41,521 nt of DNA from assembly GCF_030145185.1 (NCBI RefSeq), contig NZ_JAQYWB010000050.1:1-41521 (forward strand). The letters are read 5' to 3'. The DNA comes from Desulfoluna sp. Its GTDB lineage: Bacteria; Desulfobacterota; Desulfobacteria; Desulfobacterales; Desulfolunaceae. The translations under genes were made by a program, and so were the position numbers. Shown here one piece after another: positions 1-8,986 of the stretch. The notes beneath the pieces are model-generated. The model made no database searches and had not been told where the DNA came from. It saw only the letters and a program-made list of their open reading frames with translations. Position 1 is the first letter of the stretch. Each line of letters begins with the position of its first letter.

Positions 1-145
1 CGGTATTCTGTCTGATTTTCTCACCCTTCGGGCGAGCCGGGTGCACTCATCTGCCGCGTTATCAGAGCTTTGAGGTAAACCACTACATCTTCAGCTCTGA
101 TGCCTTGCATATGAACGCACCCAACTCGTGAAATATCCGGGTTAG
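1..145 (+). repeat. Family A palindromic repeat, copy A1 (5' end outside window)
   Basis: The copy ends at 125-145 with the terminal motif tgaaatatccgggttag. Apart from a few substitutions it matches the reverse complement of 26122-26373, and it shares its left part and right end with 36634-36786. Positions 31-128 form a 98-bp module that can fold into a long hairpin: gggtgc (39-44) pairs with gcaccc (117-122), and atcagagct (61-69) pairs with agctctgat (93-101). No coding capacity is evident. A non-autonomous mobile (MITE-like) origin is inferred from the inverted ends and the dispersed copies. Confidence 0.75.
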
Positions 146-256
146 GTTGAATTGTCGGGTGCGTTGCCGTATGGCTAATAATAAGTCTGCCGCCACAAGA
201 AGGGCTCACGGCCAATATCCTGAGCCTGAATACCAAAAGACTCCCGGAGGCCGAAA

Positions 257-1345
257 ATGGATGATTCCAAACCGTTGAATGCTGTAGGTGCTCACCCTGC
301 GCCCTCCCCTGAACTGACATCCCTGCTCCACGAAATCGCAACCGTCATCCGCACCGCCCGTACAAAGGTCCAACGCGCCGTCAATGACGCCATGGTTCAG
401 AGCTACTGGCAGATCGGGCGCCTCATTATTGAACATGAGCAGCAGGGCAACACCCGAGCCGCCTATGGAAAAAAACAGCTTCAATCCCTTTCGGAGAGAT
501 TGACCCAGGAGTTCGGCAAAGGCTTTGATGTAAGCAACCTGCGAAACATGCGGCGCTTTTACCAGGCCTTCCCAATTCAAGAGACAGTGTCTCTCGAATT
601 GAGCTGGTCCCACTACAATACCCTGAGTCGCCTGGAAAACCCCGATGCCAGATCGTGGTACCAGCAGGAAGCCATAAACCAGCACTGGAGCGTCCGCGCC
701 CTGGATCGCCAGATCGAAAAACTTTATTACGAGCGGCTACTCTCCAGCCAGGAGAAGAGCCCTGTAAGGAAAGAGGCCGAAACCAAAACGGATGAGCTTG
801 TCGACCCCCCGTGCAAGCATTATCTCAGGGACCCTTACGTCCTCGATTTTCTAAACCTGCCGAACCAGCACCTGCTGGAGGCCGACCTGGAACAGGGCCT
901 TCTGGACAACCTCCAGGCCTTTCTGCTGGAACTGGGCAAGGGGTTTGCGTTTGTGGCCCGCCAACAGCGCCTCCGCACCGAAGACCAGGACTTTTACATC
1001 GACCTCGTCTTCTACAATTTTAAGCTGAAATGTTTTCTCTTGATTGACCTAAAACTGGGCAAGCTCACCCACCAGGACGTCGGTCAGATGGACAGCTACG
1101 TCCGCATCTATGATCACCACCACCGGGACTTAGCCGATAACCCCACCATCGGCCTGATCCTCTGCAGCCAAAAAAGCGAGGCCGTTGTTAAATATTCGGT
1201 ACTCACAGATAACGCGCAACTCTTTGCCGCCAAGTACCTTCCGTATTTGCCCACCGAAGCGGAGCTGAAGCGCGAGCTGGAGAGGGAGCGGGAAAAAGTC
1301 CAGGCGCAGTTGGAACACGACCGGGAAGAAGGGGATCATGGGTAA
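257..1345 (+). CDS. YhcG/DUF1016-family PDDEXK nuclease domain protein
   Basis: The 362-residue protein has the two-part layout of the YhcG family. An N-terminal helical DUF1016 domain (about residues 20-160, including EFGKGFDVSNLRNMRRFY and the LSWSHYNTLSRLENP stretch) is followed by a C-terminal PD-(D/E)XK nuclease fold (about 175-330). The probable metal-binding residues are in DFYIDLVFYN (about 245-253) and IDLKLGKLTHQDVGQM (about 263 onward), giving a D...DxK arrangement. The start is supported by ggagg at 246-250, six bases before the ATG. The C-terminus is a charged Glu/Arg coiled-coil-like tail. The family is common in accessory and defence-type regions, but its substrate is not settled and no restriction or methylase partner is visible here. 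Family A repeats lie on both sides (1-145 and 1842-1894). Confidence 0.9.
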   Translation: MDDSKPLNAVGAHPAPSPELTSLLHEIATVIRTARTKVQRAVNDAMVQSYWQIGRLIIEHEQQGNTRAAYGKKQLQSLSERLTQEFGKGFDVSNLRNMRRFYQAFPIQETVSLELSWSHYNTLSRLENPDARSWYQQEAINQHWSVRALDRQIEKLYYERLLSSQEKSPVRKEAETKTDELVDPPCKHYLRDPYVLDFLNLPNQHLLEADLEQGLLDNLQAFLLELGKGFAFVARQQRLRTEDQDFYIDLVFYNFKLKCFLLIDLKLGKLTHQDVGQMDSYVRIYDHHHRDLADNPTIGLILCSQKSEAVVKYSVLTDNAQLFAAKYLPYLPTEAELKRELEREREKVQAQLEHDREEGDHG

Positions 1346-1841
1346 GGGGGAGTGGTTGGTGGACGAATATCACTCTTTCGTTGCGTCTTTCCCGCGAAGG
1401 CGGGAATCCATGTCCTCTATGCGATGCAGCCAAATTTTATAACTCAGGTGATCAGGTCAACACAAAGAGGGCCAAAATGATGATCAAGGCCTATGCCACC
1501 CTATCGTCCCGATGCTCTCACCGCTCCCACCCTTAAGCCGGGCAGTGGTCATCAATCTGCCACCTTATGCTTTCCGACATGGATCAACATGGCGGAAGGC
1601 CGAGACGTCTTTAGGCTGGTTGTGGAGTCTGCACCTGCAACAAATCAGTTTGTGGAGCCCAATAGCCATAATAGACTCCAATAAAATTATTGTAGCGTCT
1701 GTACCCGTCACAACAAATCGGCTGTTCGAGGGGGAGAGGCGTTGTCCTATAATAAAACAACGCAGAGGTCTCCACCATTGACAGCCAAGCAGTTTCCCGA
1801 TGCGCTTTGCCCCCACGCAGCAAGCGAAGACGGATCGCTCC

Positions 1842-1894
1842 TAACCCGGATATTTCACTATTCGAGTGCACCCATATTCAAGGCATCAGAGCTG
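1842..1894 (-). repeat. Family A repeat, truncated copy A4
   Basis: The copy begins with taacccggatatttcac and continues with gtgcaccc and aaggcatcagagctg. This is the same order as the left end of the 26122-26373 copy, with substitutions. Similarity stops near 1894, where family C sequence begins, so this looks like a fragment cut by, or fused to, another repeat. Confidence 0.6.
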
Positions 1895-1900
1895 TCACTG

Positions 1901-2067
1901 TGGGGGATGCCCCCGACAAAAAAGCCGCGACGGAGCACGGCGCGCCCAGGAGGGTGTCGTGCTTCCGACCGTAGTCAAACCCCTTGCGGTGTGGGCTTTC
2001 GGTGAGTCGTACTCTCTTTAAAGCCTCAAAGGCATGGATTTTCGGGCGCGCCGTGCTCCGCCGCGGC
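1901..2067. repeat. Family C inverted pair (GGCGCGCC core)
   Basis: One arm at about 1923-1947 (ccgcgacggagcacggcg followed by cgccc) is the near reverse complement of 2044-2067 (gggcgcgccgtgctccgccg followed by cggc). A small hairpin gggggatgccccc precedes the first arm. Matching copies occur at 24781-24841 and 31891-31951, where the flanking caggagggtgtcg is also conserved. Confidence 0.65.
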
Positions 2068-2200
2068 ATAAACGTAATACCGATGGAAAGGAGTCGTTTG
2101 TTGAGATGTGATAACGGGTGTATGGAAAGTTTTTGAGGTCAAGGAACGCATGCAAAAGATACAGGCTACATCGAGTGATAGAGTCTCGATATATTTTCAA

Positions 2201-2287
2201 AACCTGTTTATCTAACTTTCTTGTCGCGCCGTAGCCCTTGGGCGAAGGCGAATCAAAAATCTGGCCCCCGGCAGAGCCGCCGGAGGC
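2201..2287 (+). repeat. Family B repeat, partial copy
   Basis: Reads aacctgttta at the left and ggcccccggcagagccgccggaggc at the right, split here for length: ggcccccggcagagccgc then cggaggc. This matches the right end of the element at 7803-8102, which has aacctgtttgttaaac followed by gggccgccggaggc. The middle carries ttgtcgcgccgtagccc, also found inside the 7803 copy, so it is a rearranged or internally deleted derivative. Confidence 0.6.
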
Positions 2288-2384
2288 AATTTTAGCCGTT
2301 TTATTTAATCTTCATTCTTAACCCAACTTTGACTATAAAAAAGCATCGTTTTTTACACCCCACTTACCTGCGAGGAGCCCTTCC

Positions 2385-2981
2385 ATGCCCAATCCCCCCC
2401 AAGGAACCCAATGCACAGACTGCGGAGCCGTCGTCTCATCAACCAACGGGGTTTTTCTTACCCATGACAATAAGCAGCGTTTTATCTGCTCTGCGTGCTT
2501 TAACGCCATGATAGCAAAGGGCCTTGATATTCCCTTTGAACACCTGGACTTCCACCCCGTCACCCTGGCCGATGTCGAAAAAAACGAGCACACCTTTCGG
2601 TTTTTTACCCGTCTTTTTGGGGACAAGGTCTCCATCACGGCCATTGAGGTACGAGAGGAAGAGGCCGAGGGGTATGAGTTTGAAATTATCGATATGGCGG
2701 TCTGCGACCTTTTTTCGCTCTTTGGACAGTTGATAGAGAAGATAAAACGGGGACTCGCCAAAAGGCATCTAAAGCCAGGGGGAGAAGACGCCCCGTACGA
2801 TCTTACAGACGAGGCTGTGATCCGGGGACGAATAACTTGGGACGAGAAGACTGACGGGGAGAGTCCTGCTCTCATCATCGACGGCAAGAAGATGAGTTGG
2901 TACGAACTCGGGCAAATTCTGGCCAGCCACGAGGGGGCTCAGTTCAAAATGGAGATTTTTGATATGAGTGATGAAAAATGA
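2385..2981 (+). CDS. Conserved hypothetical protein with N-terminal zinc ribbon
   Basis: The protein has 198 residues. The N-terminus has two CxxC knuckles (C10-x2-C13 and C35-x2-C38) separated by 21 residues, a typical treble-clef or zinc-ribbon spacing. The remainder is acidic and mixed alpha/beta, ending in a segment around SWYELGQILASHEGAQFKMEI that looks like a small folded domain. The family has no function I can name. A purine-rich gcgagga lies 10-16 bases before the ATG and fits a ribosome site. No operon partner is present: repeats flank both sides. Confidence 0.75.
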   Translation: MPNPPQGTQCTDCGAVVSSTNGVFLTHDNKQRFICSACFNAMIAKGLDIPFEHLDFHPVTLADVEKNEHTFRFFTRLFGDKVSITAIEVREEEAEGYEFEIIDMAVCDLFSLFGQLIEKIKRGLAKRHLKPGGEDAPYDLTDEAVIRGRITWDEKTDGESPALIIDGKKMSWYELGQILASHEGAQFKMEIFDMSDEK

Positions 2982-3147
2982 ACAACGCGCCATTTAAAAT
3001 TGGGCCTTAATCATCGTTTCGGCCATCCGCCTTTTCACCCCCTGAACACTCGTCTTCCCTGGAGCGCCGCACTCCGGTGCGGCATGGACGAGGAGGAAGG
3101 AAACCATATCAAGGGTCTGTCTTTTGGTAACCGTGTCGATGTGAAAG

Positions 3148-3269
3148 GTAGGGTGCGCCGTGCGCACCGCTTAACGTCCGATAAGCCTGTAACGCCGCAT
3201 TTTGTGATACGTGTTGAGACGGGGCAGGCCGTTTGCGTGACGTTGAACGGTGCGGGAGCCGCACCCTAC
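3148..3269. repeat. Family D element with GTAGGGTGCG ends
   Basis: A 122-bp segment that starts gtagggtgcg and ends cgcaccctac, so its termini are inverted copies of each other. Subterminal gtgcgcacc and ggtgcgggagccgcacc add further dyads. Solo ends occur at 24953-24975 and, inverted, at 33868-33890. Elements with this end sequence are widespread in bacterial genomes; a MITE-like nature is inferred. Confidence 0.6.
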
Positions 3270-3428
3270 GGGCTGAAACGTTTTTGCGAAACTTTTTGCA
3301 GAAAGAGGCCATGAGCCAGGCCACCGAATAACCATTCAAGGGCAACCGCAACCCGGCTTTTAAGGTATTTTTCGGTACAATGACATCGTCATCTCCTGCA
3401 ACGACGGGTGCCGGGCTTCACCCTCCAC

Positions 3429-3519
3429 GCGAATGCGGACGCATTTCAACCCGGAATACCGACAACCGTGGCGCATTCGCAAACCCGCTTTCGAGGTGGC
3501 ACACCTCGCCGCCGGAGGC
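3429..3519 (+). repeat. Family B-type hairpin repeat X1
   Basis: Shares gcgaatgcggacgcatt, cccggaat, gcgcattcgcaaacccgc and ccgccggaggc in order with 11243-11341. The internal stem is CGAGGTG (3492-3498) and CACCTCG (3502-3508) around a GCA loop. The copy at 11563-11579 has CAAGGTG/CACCTTG with the same loop, so one base pair has changed on both sides. It lies 20 bases beyond the 3' end of the minus-strand SNF2 gene. Confidence 0.7.
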
Positions 3520-3538
3520 ACTCTTCCCCCCCCCTATT

Positions 3539-6500
3539 TTACTCCCGAATCAGCTCCAACAGCTCTCCGGTAGACATCTTACCGCTGACGTCACTGCCTG
3601 TCAGCAGACTGTCGGCAAGGTCTCGTTTTCGGTTGTGCATCCCCACGATCTTCTCCTCCACCGTGCCCCGGGCGACCAGGCGATAGATGGTAACAGGGCG
3701 GGTCTGACCGATGCGATGGGCGCGGTCTGATGCCTGGTCCTCCACGGCGGGGTTCCACCAGGGGTCCATGTGGATCACATAGTCTGCGGCGGTGAGGTTG
3801 AGACCCACGCCGCCTGCTTTCAGGCTGATGAGAAAGACATCGCCTTCCCCTGCCTGAAAGGCGTCGATGGCTGTTTTGCGCTGGGCGGTCGGGGTGCTGC
3901 CGTCGAGGTACTGGTAGGCGACCCCGGCCTCATCCAGGGCCTTTCGAATCAGAGAGAGATGGCCGACAAACTGGCTGAAGACCAGGGCCTTGTGCCGGTT
4001 TTGCAGAAGCTCTTCGAGGATTTCGGAGAACACGCTCAGCTTGCTGCTGGGAAGCGAGACCTCTTTGTTGACCAGCTCGCTGTGGCAACAAGCCTGCCGC
4101 AATTTGGTAATCTCCGCCAGGATCTTCAGGTGTTTTTTGCCCGCATGGGTCTCGTCATCGTCTGAGATCCGTTCCAGGGCCTGCCGGCGCAGGGCCTCGT
4201 AAAAGGCCATCTCCTCTTTGCTTAAGTCAACATCGAGCCGGATCTCGGTGCGGGCGGGCAGTTCCTCCATCACCTGGCTTTTGAGACGGCGCAGCATAAA
4301 GGGCTGAATCAACCGTTTCAGGTCCTTTCTCGCCTGGTTTTCTCCATGTTTTTCGATGGGGATCGCAAACTTTTTATTGAACCGCTCAAGGGACCCTAAA
4401 AGACCGGGGTTGATAAACTGAAAGAGGTTCCACAGCTCGCCCAGGTGATTCTCGATGGGCGTGCCGGTGAGGATCAGCTTAAAGGCCGCGTGAAGCTGCA
4501 TGGCCGCACGGGATCGCTGGGTGGCGTTATTTTTAATGGCCTGGGCTTCATCCAGGACGGCCATCTGCCAGGAGACGGCCGATAGCAAGGCGGCCACGGT
4601 CTTCTGCTGCATCAGGCCGTAGCTGCAGACCACCACATCAAAGGGTCCGGCCGCGTCCAGAATTTTTTTCCGGTTGTATCCGGCCAGGGAGATAAAATGT
4701 AAGGTCGGCGCAAACCGCTGGGCTTCTGCCATCCAGTTCATGCACACCGAGGTGGGGGCGATGACCAGGGAGGGTCCCTGCGGGGCATGGGTCACAAGCA
4801 TCGCCAGGGTTTGGAGGGTTTTTCCCAGCCCCATGTCGTCGGCCAGGCAGGCCCCGACCCCCCAGGCTGAAAGGCGACCCATCCAGTGATAGCCCTCCTC
4901 TTGATACTCACGCAGCTCCGCATCCAGCGTGGAAGGCACCGGCGGAAGCGCCTCCGTACCCTGTTGGAACTTGGCGATATGGGCTTTCCACGCCTTATCG
5001 GTTCGCACCTTGTGTGCGTCCTCAACCACGCCCTCAAGGGCAAAGGCCGCCAGGGGATGAAACCGGACGCCCTTGCCATGGGGCTCCGAATACCGTCCCA
5101 GCTCTCCCAGCCGTTTTTGAAACGCCTTGGTCAATTGCACGAACCGGCCTTTTCCGATCTCGACAAACCGGCCTGGACTTTTTTCAAACAGGGTGAGAAG
5201 GGCCTTCATGTCCAGGGTGAGCTGTTCATCCACCTCCACACTGCCGGTCATGGCAAACCAGTCGTCCTCTTTTTTGATGTTCAACCGGCACTGATGAAGC
5301 GAAGCCGTCCCTTCCAGGGTAAAGGGCTTGCCTTCGGGCCAGGAAAGGATGATACGCTCCCCTTGCGCATCCATCTCCTGGATCAGCTCCAGGGCCTCCT
5401 CCACCTCGGGGAAGCACCACTCACCCAGCTCCGCTTCCGCTCGTTGCAGCGAGGGACAGGCATCGACAAGGGCCTCCACCTCCGCGCCCTCCTGCAAAAG
5501 GTCCCGCGTGGTCGCCACCTGACGCCCCTTAACCTGGGCGATCACGTTTTTTCCCCCACGGCCCGGTGCATAGGAGGGGCCGCCATCGCCAAAGGGCCGA
5601 ACCACCAGGGAAGCCTTCAGGCCCTGCCCCAACGGCGAGAGATGCACATGAATATGTGCATCCGCCTCGGTCTCGGCGATCTGGCCGTTGCTGCCTTCGA
5701 TGTCTGAAACAATGGTGATGTCACCGGCCAGGGAGCTGATCACCTCCCGAAGGGTGGCCTCCCCCGAAGCCGGCACCATGAGCCCATGGCCCAGAACCTC
5801 GGCGATCTTGCGATAGTTCGTATCTAAAGTGATCAGCTTAAACCGGGTCGGCGTCTCTTCAACCACCTGATGGCTGTCCGTCTCGACCCTGTAAAGATCC
5901 GGCTCCGGAAACAAGGTTACCTCCAGCCCCTGGGCGCCCTGGTTTTCGATAATCAACTCGGGCTTGCCTTCAATCAGCTCCACCCGGGTGATGCCGTCAT
6001 CTAAAAAAAGAAGCGGGTGTCCCACGGCATCGGGCAGAGGACTGCCATTAAAGACATACTCCACATTGGTGTACCAACCATCCTTATAGTGATGGGCGTA
6101 GATATGGCTGCAGATTTTCTTATCCTGATCGGTCAGGTAGGGGAATTGGTGAAGCTCTTCACACAGACGTTTCAAGGCAACGGCCCGGCCCTTGGTCCAA
6201 TGCCCTTTGGCGTTGATCTTCTGCTCCCGGGGGCTCAGGCATGTGACTTCGTCATAATCCGGGTCAAAAAACCAGACCATACGCCGGTCATACTCCGGGA
6301 CCTCGGATACCGTCCTTGCCGGTGCATGGTCATGAATCTGGAGCAAGGCCTTCAGGGTATGCTCCCAAACCTTGACCCCTTGCGTCAGTTCGGTCAGGCC
6401 AGTGGCCTTACTGCTCTCATTTTGTTCTTCCTTTGTGCCGGAGAGGCACTGGACCAAGCCTTCCAGCTCCCGGGTAAACCAGGAATACGGCCTCTTCGAG

Positions 6501-7750
6501 GCAGACTCATGCAACCTCTGAATCTTTTTCAGCTCACCTTTCGCCACCTGTTGATCCATCCAATAGCACGCAAAAAAGGTAAAAAATGGAAGGAGGTGAT
6601 CCGCCGAAAATCCCCACCGATACTCCCAAGTAATCGTCTGAGTGATCGTGTCGACCCCCCTGGCCCGACCGGTCAGGCAATCCAGAACCATCTCCAGAAG
6701 GCTATAAACCCCCCAAAACCTCTCCACCGAACGCGTTCCAATGGCGAGATATCCCTTCGCCTGGTCCAGGCTCTCGCTGCTGCCCTCCCTGATCAGGGCC
6801 AGGAGAAAGATAATGCCCGTAAAATGGGGAAAAAAGATCTTCTTGCGGGAGCGTGAGCCTTTGTTCAAGAGCACCAGCGCCGCTTCATAGCAGGCGATCG
6901 CCTCAGCATCCCGGCCGTCTTCAAAAGCGAGCCATCCCTTCAGGCACAGGCTGTTTTCTGGATTCGCCTCCCCTTGAGTCTCCAGCCAGGCATCCAGACG
7001 CTCGCGCTGGCCGGTCAGCATCCATTTTTCAAGGACCACGCCCTGCAACACAGCCTCACACCGATCTGAGCCCTCGTCCACCAGCTGCTCCGCATAGCCG
7101 GCGTGGGGGGCACTGTTATCCCAGGACATCTCATCCGCGACCAAAGGCTCCATCAGGTATAAGGTATGGATCTCCGGTGACAGCAACCTGAACCAGTCCG
7201 GGTCAAAGGGGCGGCAGCAGATCTCTTTCCAAACCGAAAGCTGTGTCATGCCCTGGCTGATCCGCTTTATGTGGTCGTGATACAGTTCGGTGGCCTGCGT
7301 CACCTTCTTCTGATAAAAAAGGAGCCGCATGACGGCGACCAACCGACCTATCTCCAGATTCTGAGAAGAACAAAGCCCCTCATCCGTCAGCGCCAGGACC
7401 TCTTGAATGGTTTCAGCCATGGCCAGAAATCCCGTGTCGCCCGCCAGCCGCCGGGTGATGGGCTCAACCACGCGGCGGTCAACCACAAGCAGGCTGCGGC
7501 TTTTCCCCTCCAGGATCCCCAGGCTCAACAGGGAATCGAGCTGCGGCCGAAACATTTTGAGCATGGCGTTTTTTTTCCCTGAATCGAAAGCCTTGCCGTT
7601 ATCCGTTCTCACCTGCAAGGCCACCAGGCAGGCCAAAAGCTGGGTCTGGTTCAACCGCTGGTACGCCATCGATAAAACCTCAACGATCTTTTTCTCTAAA
7701 GGAGGCAGCCGGTCATATGCCGACATCAGGTCCGGGGGTGCTGGCAACAT
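3539..7750 (-). CDS. SNF2/SWI2-family helicase-like ATPase
   Basis: This very long protein (1,403 residues) carries a C-terminal SNF2 motor: Walker A in LADDMGLGKTLQT (about 970), DEAQ box VLDEAQAIKN (about 1067), motif III LTGTPIEN, and helicase C-lobe motifs ending in QASDRAHRIGQTRPV (about 1344). The N-terminal roughly 600 residues are helical and repeat-like, and the middle resembles the bacterial SNF2-associated region. Such proteins translocate on double-stranded DNA and remodel protein-DNA complexes or RNA polymerase; the target here is unknown. Start choice: a TTG lies at 7753, but the ATG at 7750 has aggag at 7759-7763, eight bases upstream, so I use 7750. No defence partners (DISARM-type methylase, DrmB) are adjacent. 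Repeats flank both ends. Confidence 0.93.
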   Translation of the reverse strand: MLPAPPDLMSAYDRLPPLEKKIVEVLSMAYQRLNQTQLLACLVALQVRTDNGKAFDSGKKNAMLKMFRPQLDSLLSLGILEGKSRSLLVVDRRVVEPITRRLAGDTGFLAMAETIQEVLALTDEGLCSSQNLEIGRLVAVMRLLFYQKKVTQATELYHDHIKRISQGMTQLSVWKEICCRPFDPDWFRLLSPEIHTLYLMEPLVADEMSWDNSAPHAGYAEQLVDEGSDRCEAVLQGVVLEKWMLTGQRERLDAWLETQGEANPENSLCLKGWLAFEDGRDAEAIACYEAALVLLNKGSRSRKKIFFPHFTGIIFLLALIREGSSESLDQAKGYLAIGTRSVERFWGVYSLLEMVLDCLTGRARGVDTITQTITWEYRWGFSADHLLPFFTFFACYWMDQQVAKGELKKIQRLHESASKRPYSWFTRELEGLVQCLSGTKEEQNESSKATGLTELTQGVKVWEHTLKALLQIHDHAPARTVSEVPEYDRRMVWFFDPDYDEVTCLSPREQKINAKGHWTKGRAVALKRLCEELHQFPYLTDQDKKICSHIYAHHYKDGWYTNVEYVFNGSPLPDAVGHPLLFLDDGITRVELIEGKPELIIENQGAQGLEVTLFPEPDLYRVETDSHQVVEETPTRFKLITLDTNYRKIAEVLGHGLMVPASGEATLREVISSLAGDITIVSDIEGSNGQIAETEADAHIHVHLSPLGQGLKASLVVRPFGDGGPSYAPGRGGKNVIAQVKGRQVATTRDLLQEGAEVEALVDACPSLQRAEAELGEWCFPEVEEALELIQEMDAQGERIILSWPEGKPFTLEGTASLHQCRLNIKKEDDWFAMTGSVEVDEQLTLDMKALLTLFEKSPGRFVEIGKGRFVQLTKAFQKRLGELGRYSEPHGKGVRFHPLAAFALEGVVEDAHKVRTDKAWKAHIAKFQQGTEALPPVPSTLDAELREYQEEGYHWMGRLSAWGVGACLADDMGLGKTLQTLAMLVTHAPQGPSLVIAPTSVCMNWMAEAQRFAPTLHFISLAGYNRKKILDAAGPFDVVVCSYGLMQQKTVAALLSAVSWQMAVLDEAQAIKNNATQRSRAAMQLHAAFKLILTGTPIENHLGELWNLFQFINPGLLGSLERFNKKFAIPIEKHGENQARKDLKRLIQPFMLRRLKSQVMEELPARTEIRLDVDLSKEEMAFYEALRRQALERISDDDETHAGKKHLKILAEITKLRQACCHSELVNKEVSLPSSKLSVFSEILEELLQNRHKALVFSQFVGHLSLIRKALDEAGVAYQYLDGSTPTAQRKTAIDAFQAGEGDVFLISLKAGGVGLNLTAADYVIHMDPWWNPAVEDQASDRAHRIGQTRPVTIYRLVARGTVEEKIVGMHNRKRDLADSLLTGSDVSGKMSTGELLELIRE

Positions 7751-7802
7751 CAAAAGGTCTCCTGTACGTCATCGGTTAAGGCGATTGCGCGGTAAAAAAG
7801 CA

Positions 7803-8102
7803 GCCTCCGGCGGCAAGGTGTGCCACCTTGAAAGCAGGTTGCGAATGCGTTTTGCCCCTATGTCACGGCGTAGCCGCAGGCGAAGACGGATCGCTTGTCG
7901 CGCCGTAGCCCATTAACGTTCGTCGCGTGGTAACGCATAGACATGGGCGTAGGCGGACTTGTCACGCCGGAGGCTTTTGCGTAGGCGGATTCCTCGGGTC
8001 AAATCACATCCGCTTTTAAAATGAAATCTAATCGTGAATAATTTTTATAACCTGTTTGTTAAACTTTTCAAAAGTTTAGCCCCCGTCAGGGCCGCCGGAG
8101 GC
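7803..8102 (+). repeat. Family B composite element, full copy B1
   Basis: A 300-bp element whose ends are inverted: gcctccggcgg at 7803 and ccgccggaggc at 8092-8102. After the left end comes the hairpin caaggtgtgccaccttg and gcgaatgcgttttgcccc. Farther in are cgcgccgtagcccattaacg, gcggattcctcgggtcaaat and cttttcaaaagttt. The same blocks occur in reverse order and orientation at 11357-11590. It fills most of the 405-bp gap between the SNF2 and HAD genes. No open reading frame of interest is seen, so it would be non-autonomous if mobile. Confidence 0.75.
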
Positions 8103-8155
8103 ACAAGCTGAATAGTTACAATGTGCGTTCATCTACGATGTAAAGAGTTAAAGAA

Positions 8156-8986
8156 TCAAAAAAAAGGAGGCGTCCAACGCTCAATGGCTTCCGAGACCCC
8201 GCAGGTGTCGTTGTCCGAAACGGTGGCAAAGGCCGACTTCAAATCGGTGGGCGCGTTGCCCACCACAAAGCCCTGACCGGACCAGTGGAGCAGATCTTCG
8301 TCATTGTAGTCGTTGCCCACGGCCATGGTGTGGGAGACCGGGATACCGCACAAACCGGCAAGGTAGGAGACGGCTTCACTTTTGCAGATCCCTTTGGGGA
8401 AGACCTCCAGCCAGGTGCTGGTGCCATTAAAAGGCGAGGTGGTTCGGATCACGGTAAAATCGGCCAGGGCCTCTGAGACCGAGGCAAAAAGGTCACTGAC
8501 GCGTGTCTCAGGCGTGATGGCGAGAAACTGCGACGCCGGACCGGAGAATCGGCCGCCGATGGGCTCTGAGAGTCCCTCGTAAAACGAGAGCCGGGTATCA
8601 AAATCGGAATTTTCAGGGGTGTTGCGATGGTAGACAAACCGGTGGCCGTGGGGCATGGCCCCATGGACCATGTAGTCGAAGCCGAAGGAATCAAAGACGT
8701 CCTTAATATAGAGGCAGGCTTCATGGGAAAGGCTCGCCTCTCGGATCATGTTCTCCATCGGGTTGGGATACCGGGCGATGCCCACGCCCGTGGAAAAAAC
8801 AAGGTAATCCACCGGCAGATCTGCCGGAGCCGCCTTCATAAAGGAATAGAGATTGCGCCCGGTGGCGATGACGCGGATCACCCCGGCCTCTCCCAGCCTG
8901 CGGAGGCTCTCCATATCTTTTTCCGCCACCGTGCGGTCGCTGCGGAACAGGGTGCCGTCAAAATCGGTAATCATCATACGCTGCAT
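8156..8986 (-). CDS. Cof-type HAD-IIB sugar-phosphatase-like hydrolase
   Basis: A 276-residue protein with the HAD hallmarks. The nucleophile motif DFDGT is at residues 8-12, a conserved ATGRN (motif II Thr) follows near 42, and the C-terminal motif AVGNDYNDEDLL near 243 supplies the Mg-binding acidic residues. The large cap between motifs II and III marks subclass IIB (Cof/YidA type), whose members dephosphorylate small sugar phosphates and cofactors in the cytoplasm. The precise substrate cannot be read from sequence. A gaggg lies about ten bases before the ATG. It is monocistronic here, downstream of nothing on its strand. Confidence 0.9.
   Translation of the reverse strand: MQRMMITDFDGTLFRSDRTVAEKDMESLRRLGEAGVIRVIATGRNLYSFMKAAPADLPVDYLVFSTGVGIARYPNPMENMIREASLSHEACLYIKDVFDSFGFDYMVHGAMPHGHRFVYHRNTPENSDFDTRLSFYEGLSEPIGGRFSGPASQFLAITPETRVSDLFASVSEALADFTVIRTTSPFNGTSTWLEVFPKGICKSEAVSYLAGLCGIPVSHTMAVGNDYNDEDLLHWSGQGFVVGNAPTDLKSAFATVSDNDTCGVSEAIERWTPPFF

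Larger units (their letters stand above)
1346..2384. other. Repeat-rich intergenic region, about 1 kb
   Basis: No convincing gene is present. The stretch starts with a generic palindrome, ttcccgcgaaggcgggaa (about 1388-1405). It then holds a truncated family A copy, an inverted pair of family C motifs and a partial family B end, each listed separately. Positions 1810-1840 resemble the interior of the family B element at 7803-8102 (the cgaagacggatcgct stretch). Short open frames here are unlike any family I know and overlap the repeats. Confidence 0.6.
2982..3538. other. Intergenic region with a dyad and two repeat elements
   Basis: No gene is supported. It holds a short dyad gccgcactccggtgcggc (3066-3083) that could end transcription of the upstream gene although it lacks a T-run, a family D element (3148-3269) and a family B-type hairpin repeat (3429-3519). 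The short frames across it translate the repeats. Confidence 0.55.

Noticed and set aside
1-145. A tRNA or small structured RNA gene at the window start
   Set aside because: The foldback pairing is real, but the sequence recurs at 26122 and 36634 in other contexts, so a repeat explains it better; no tRNA arms are present.
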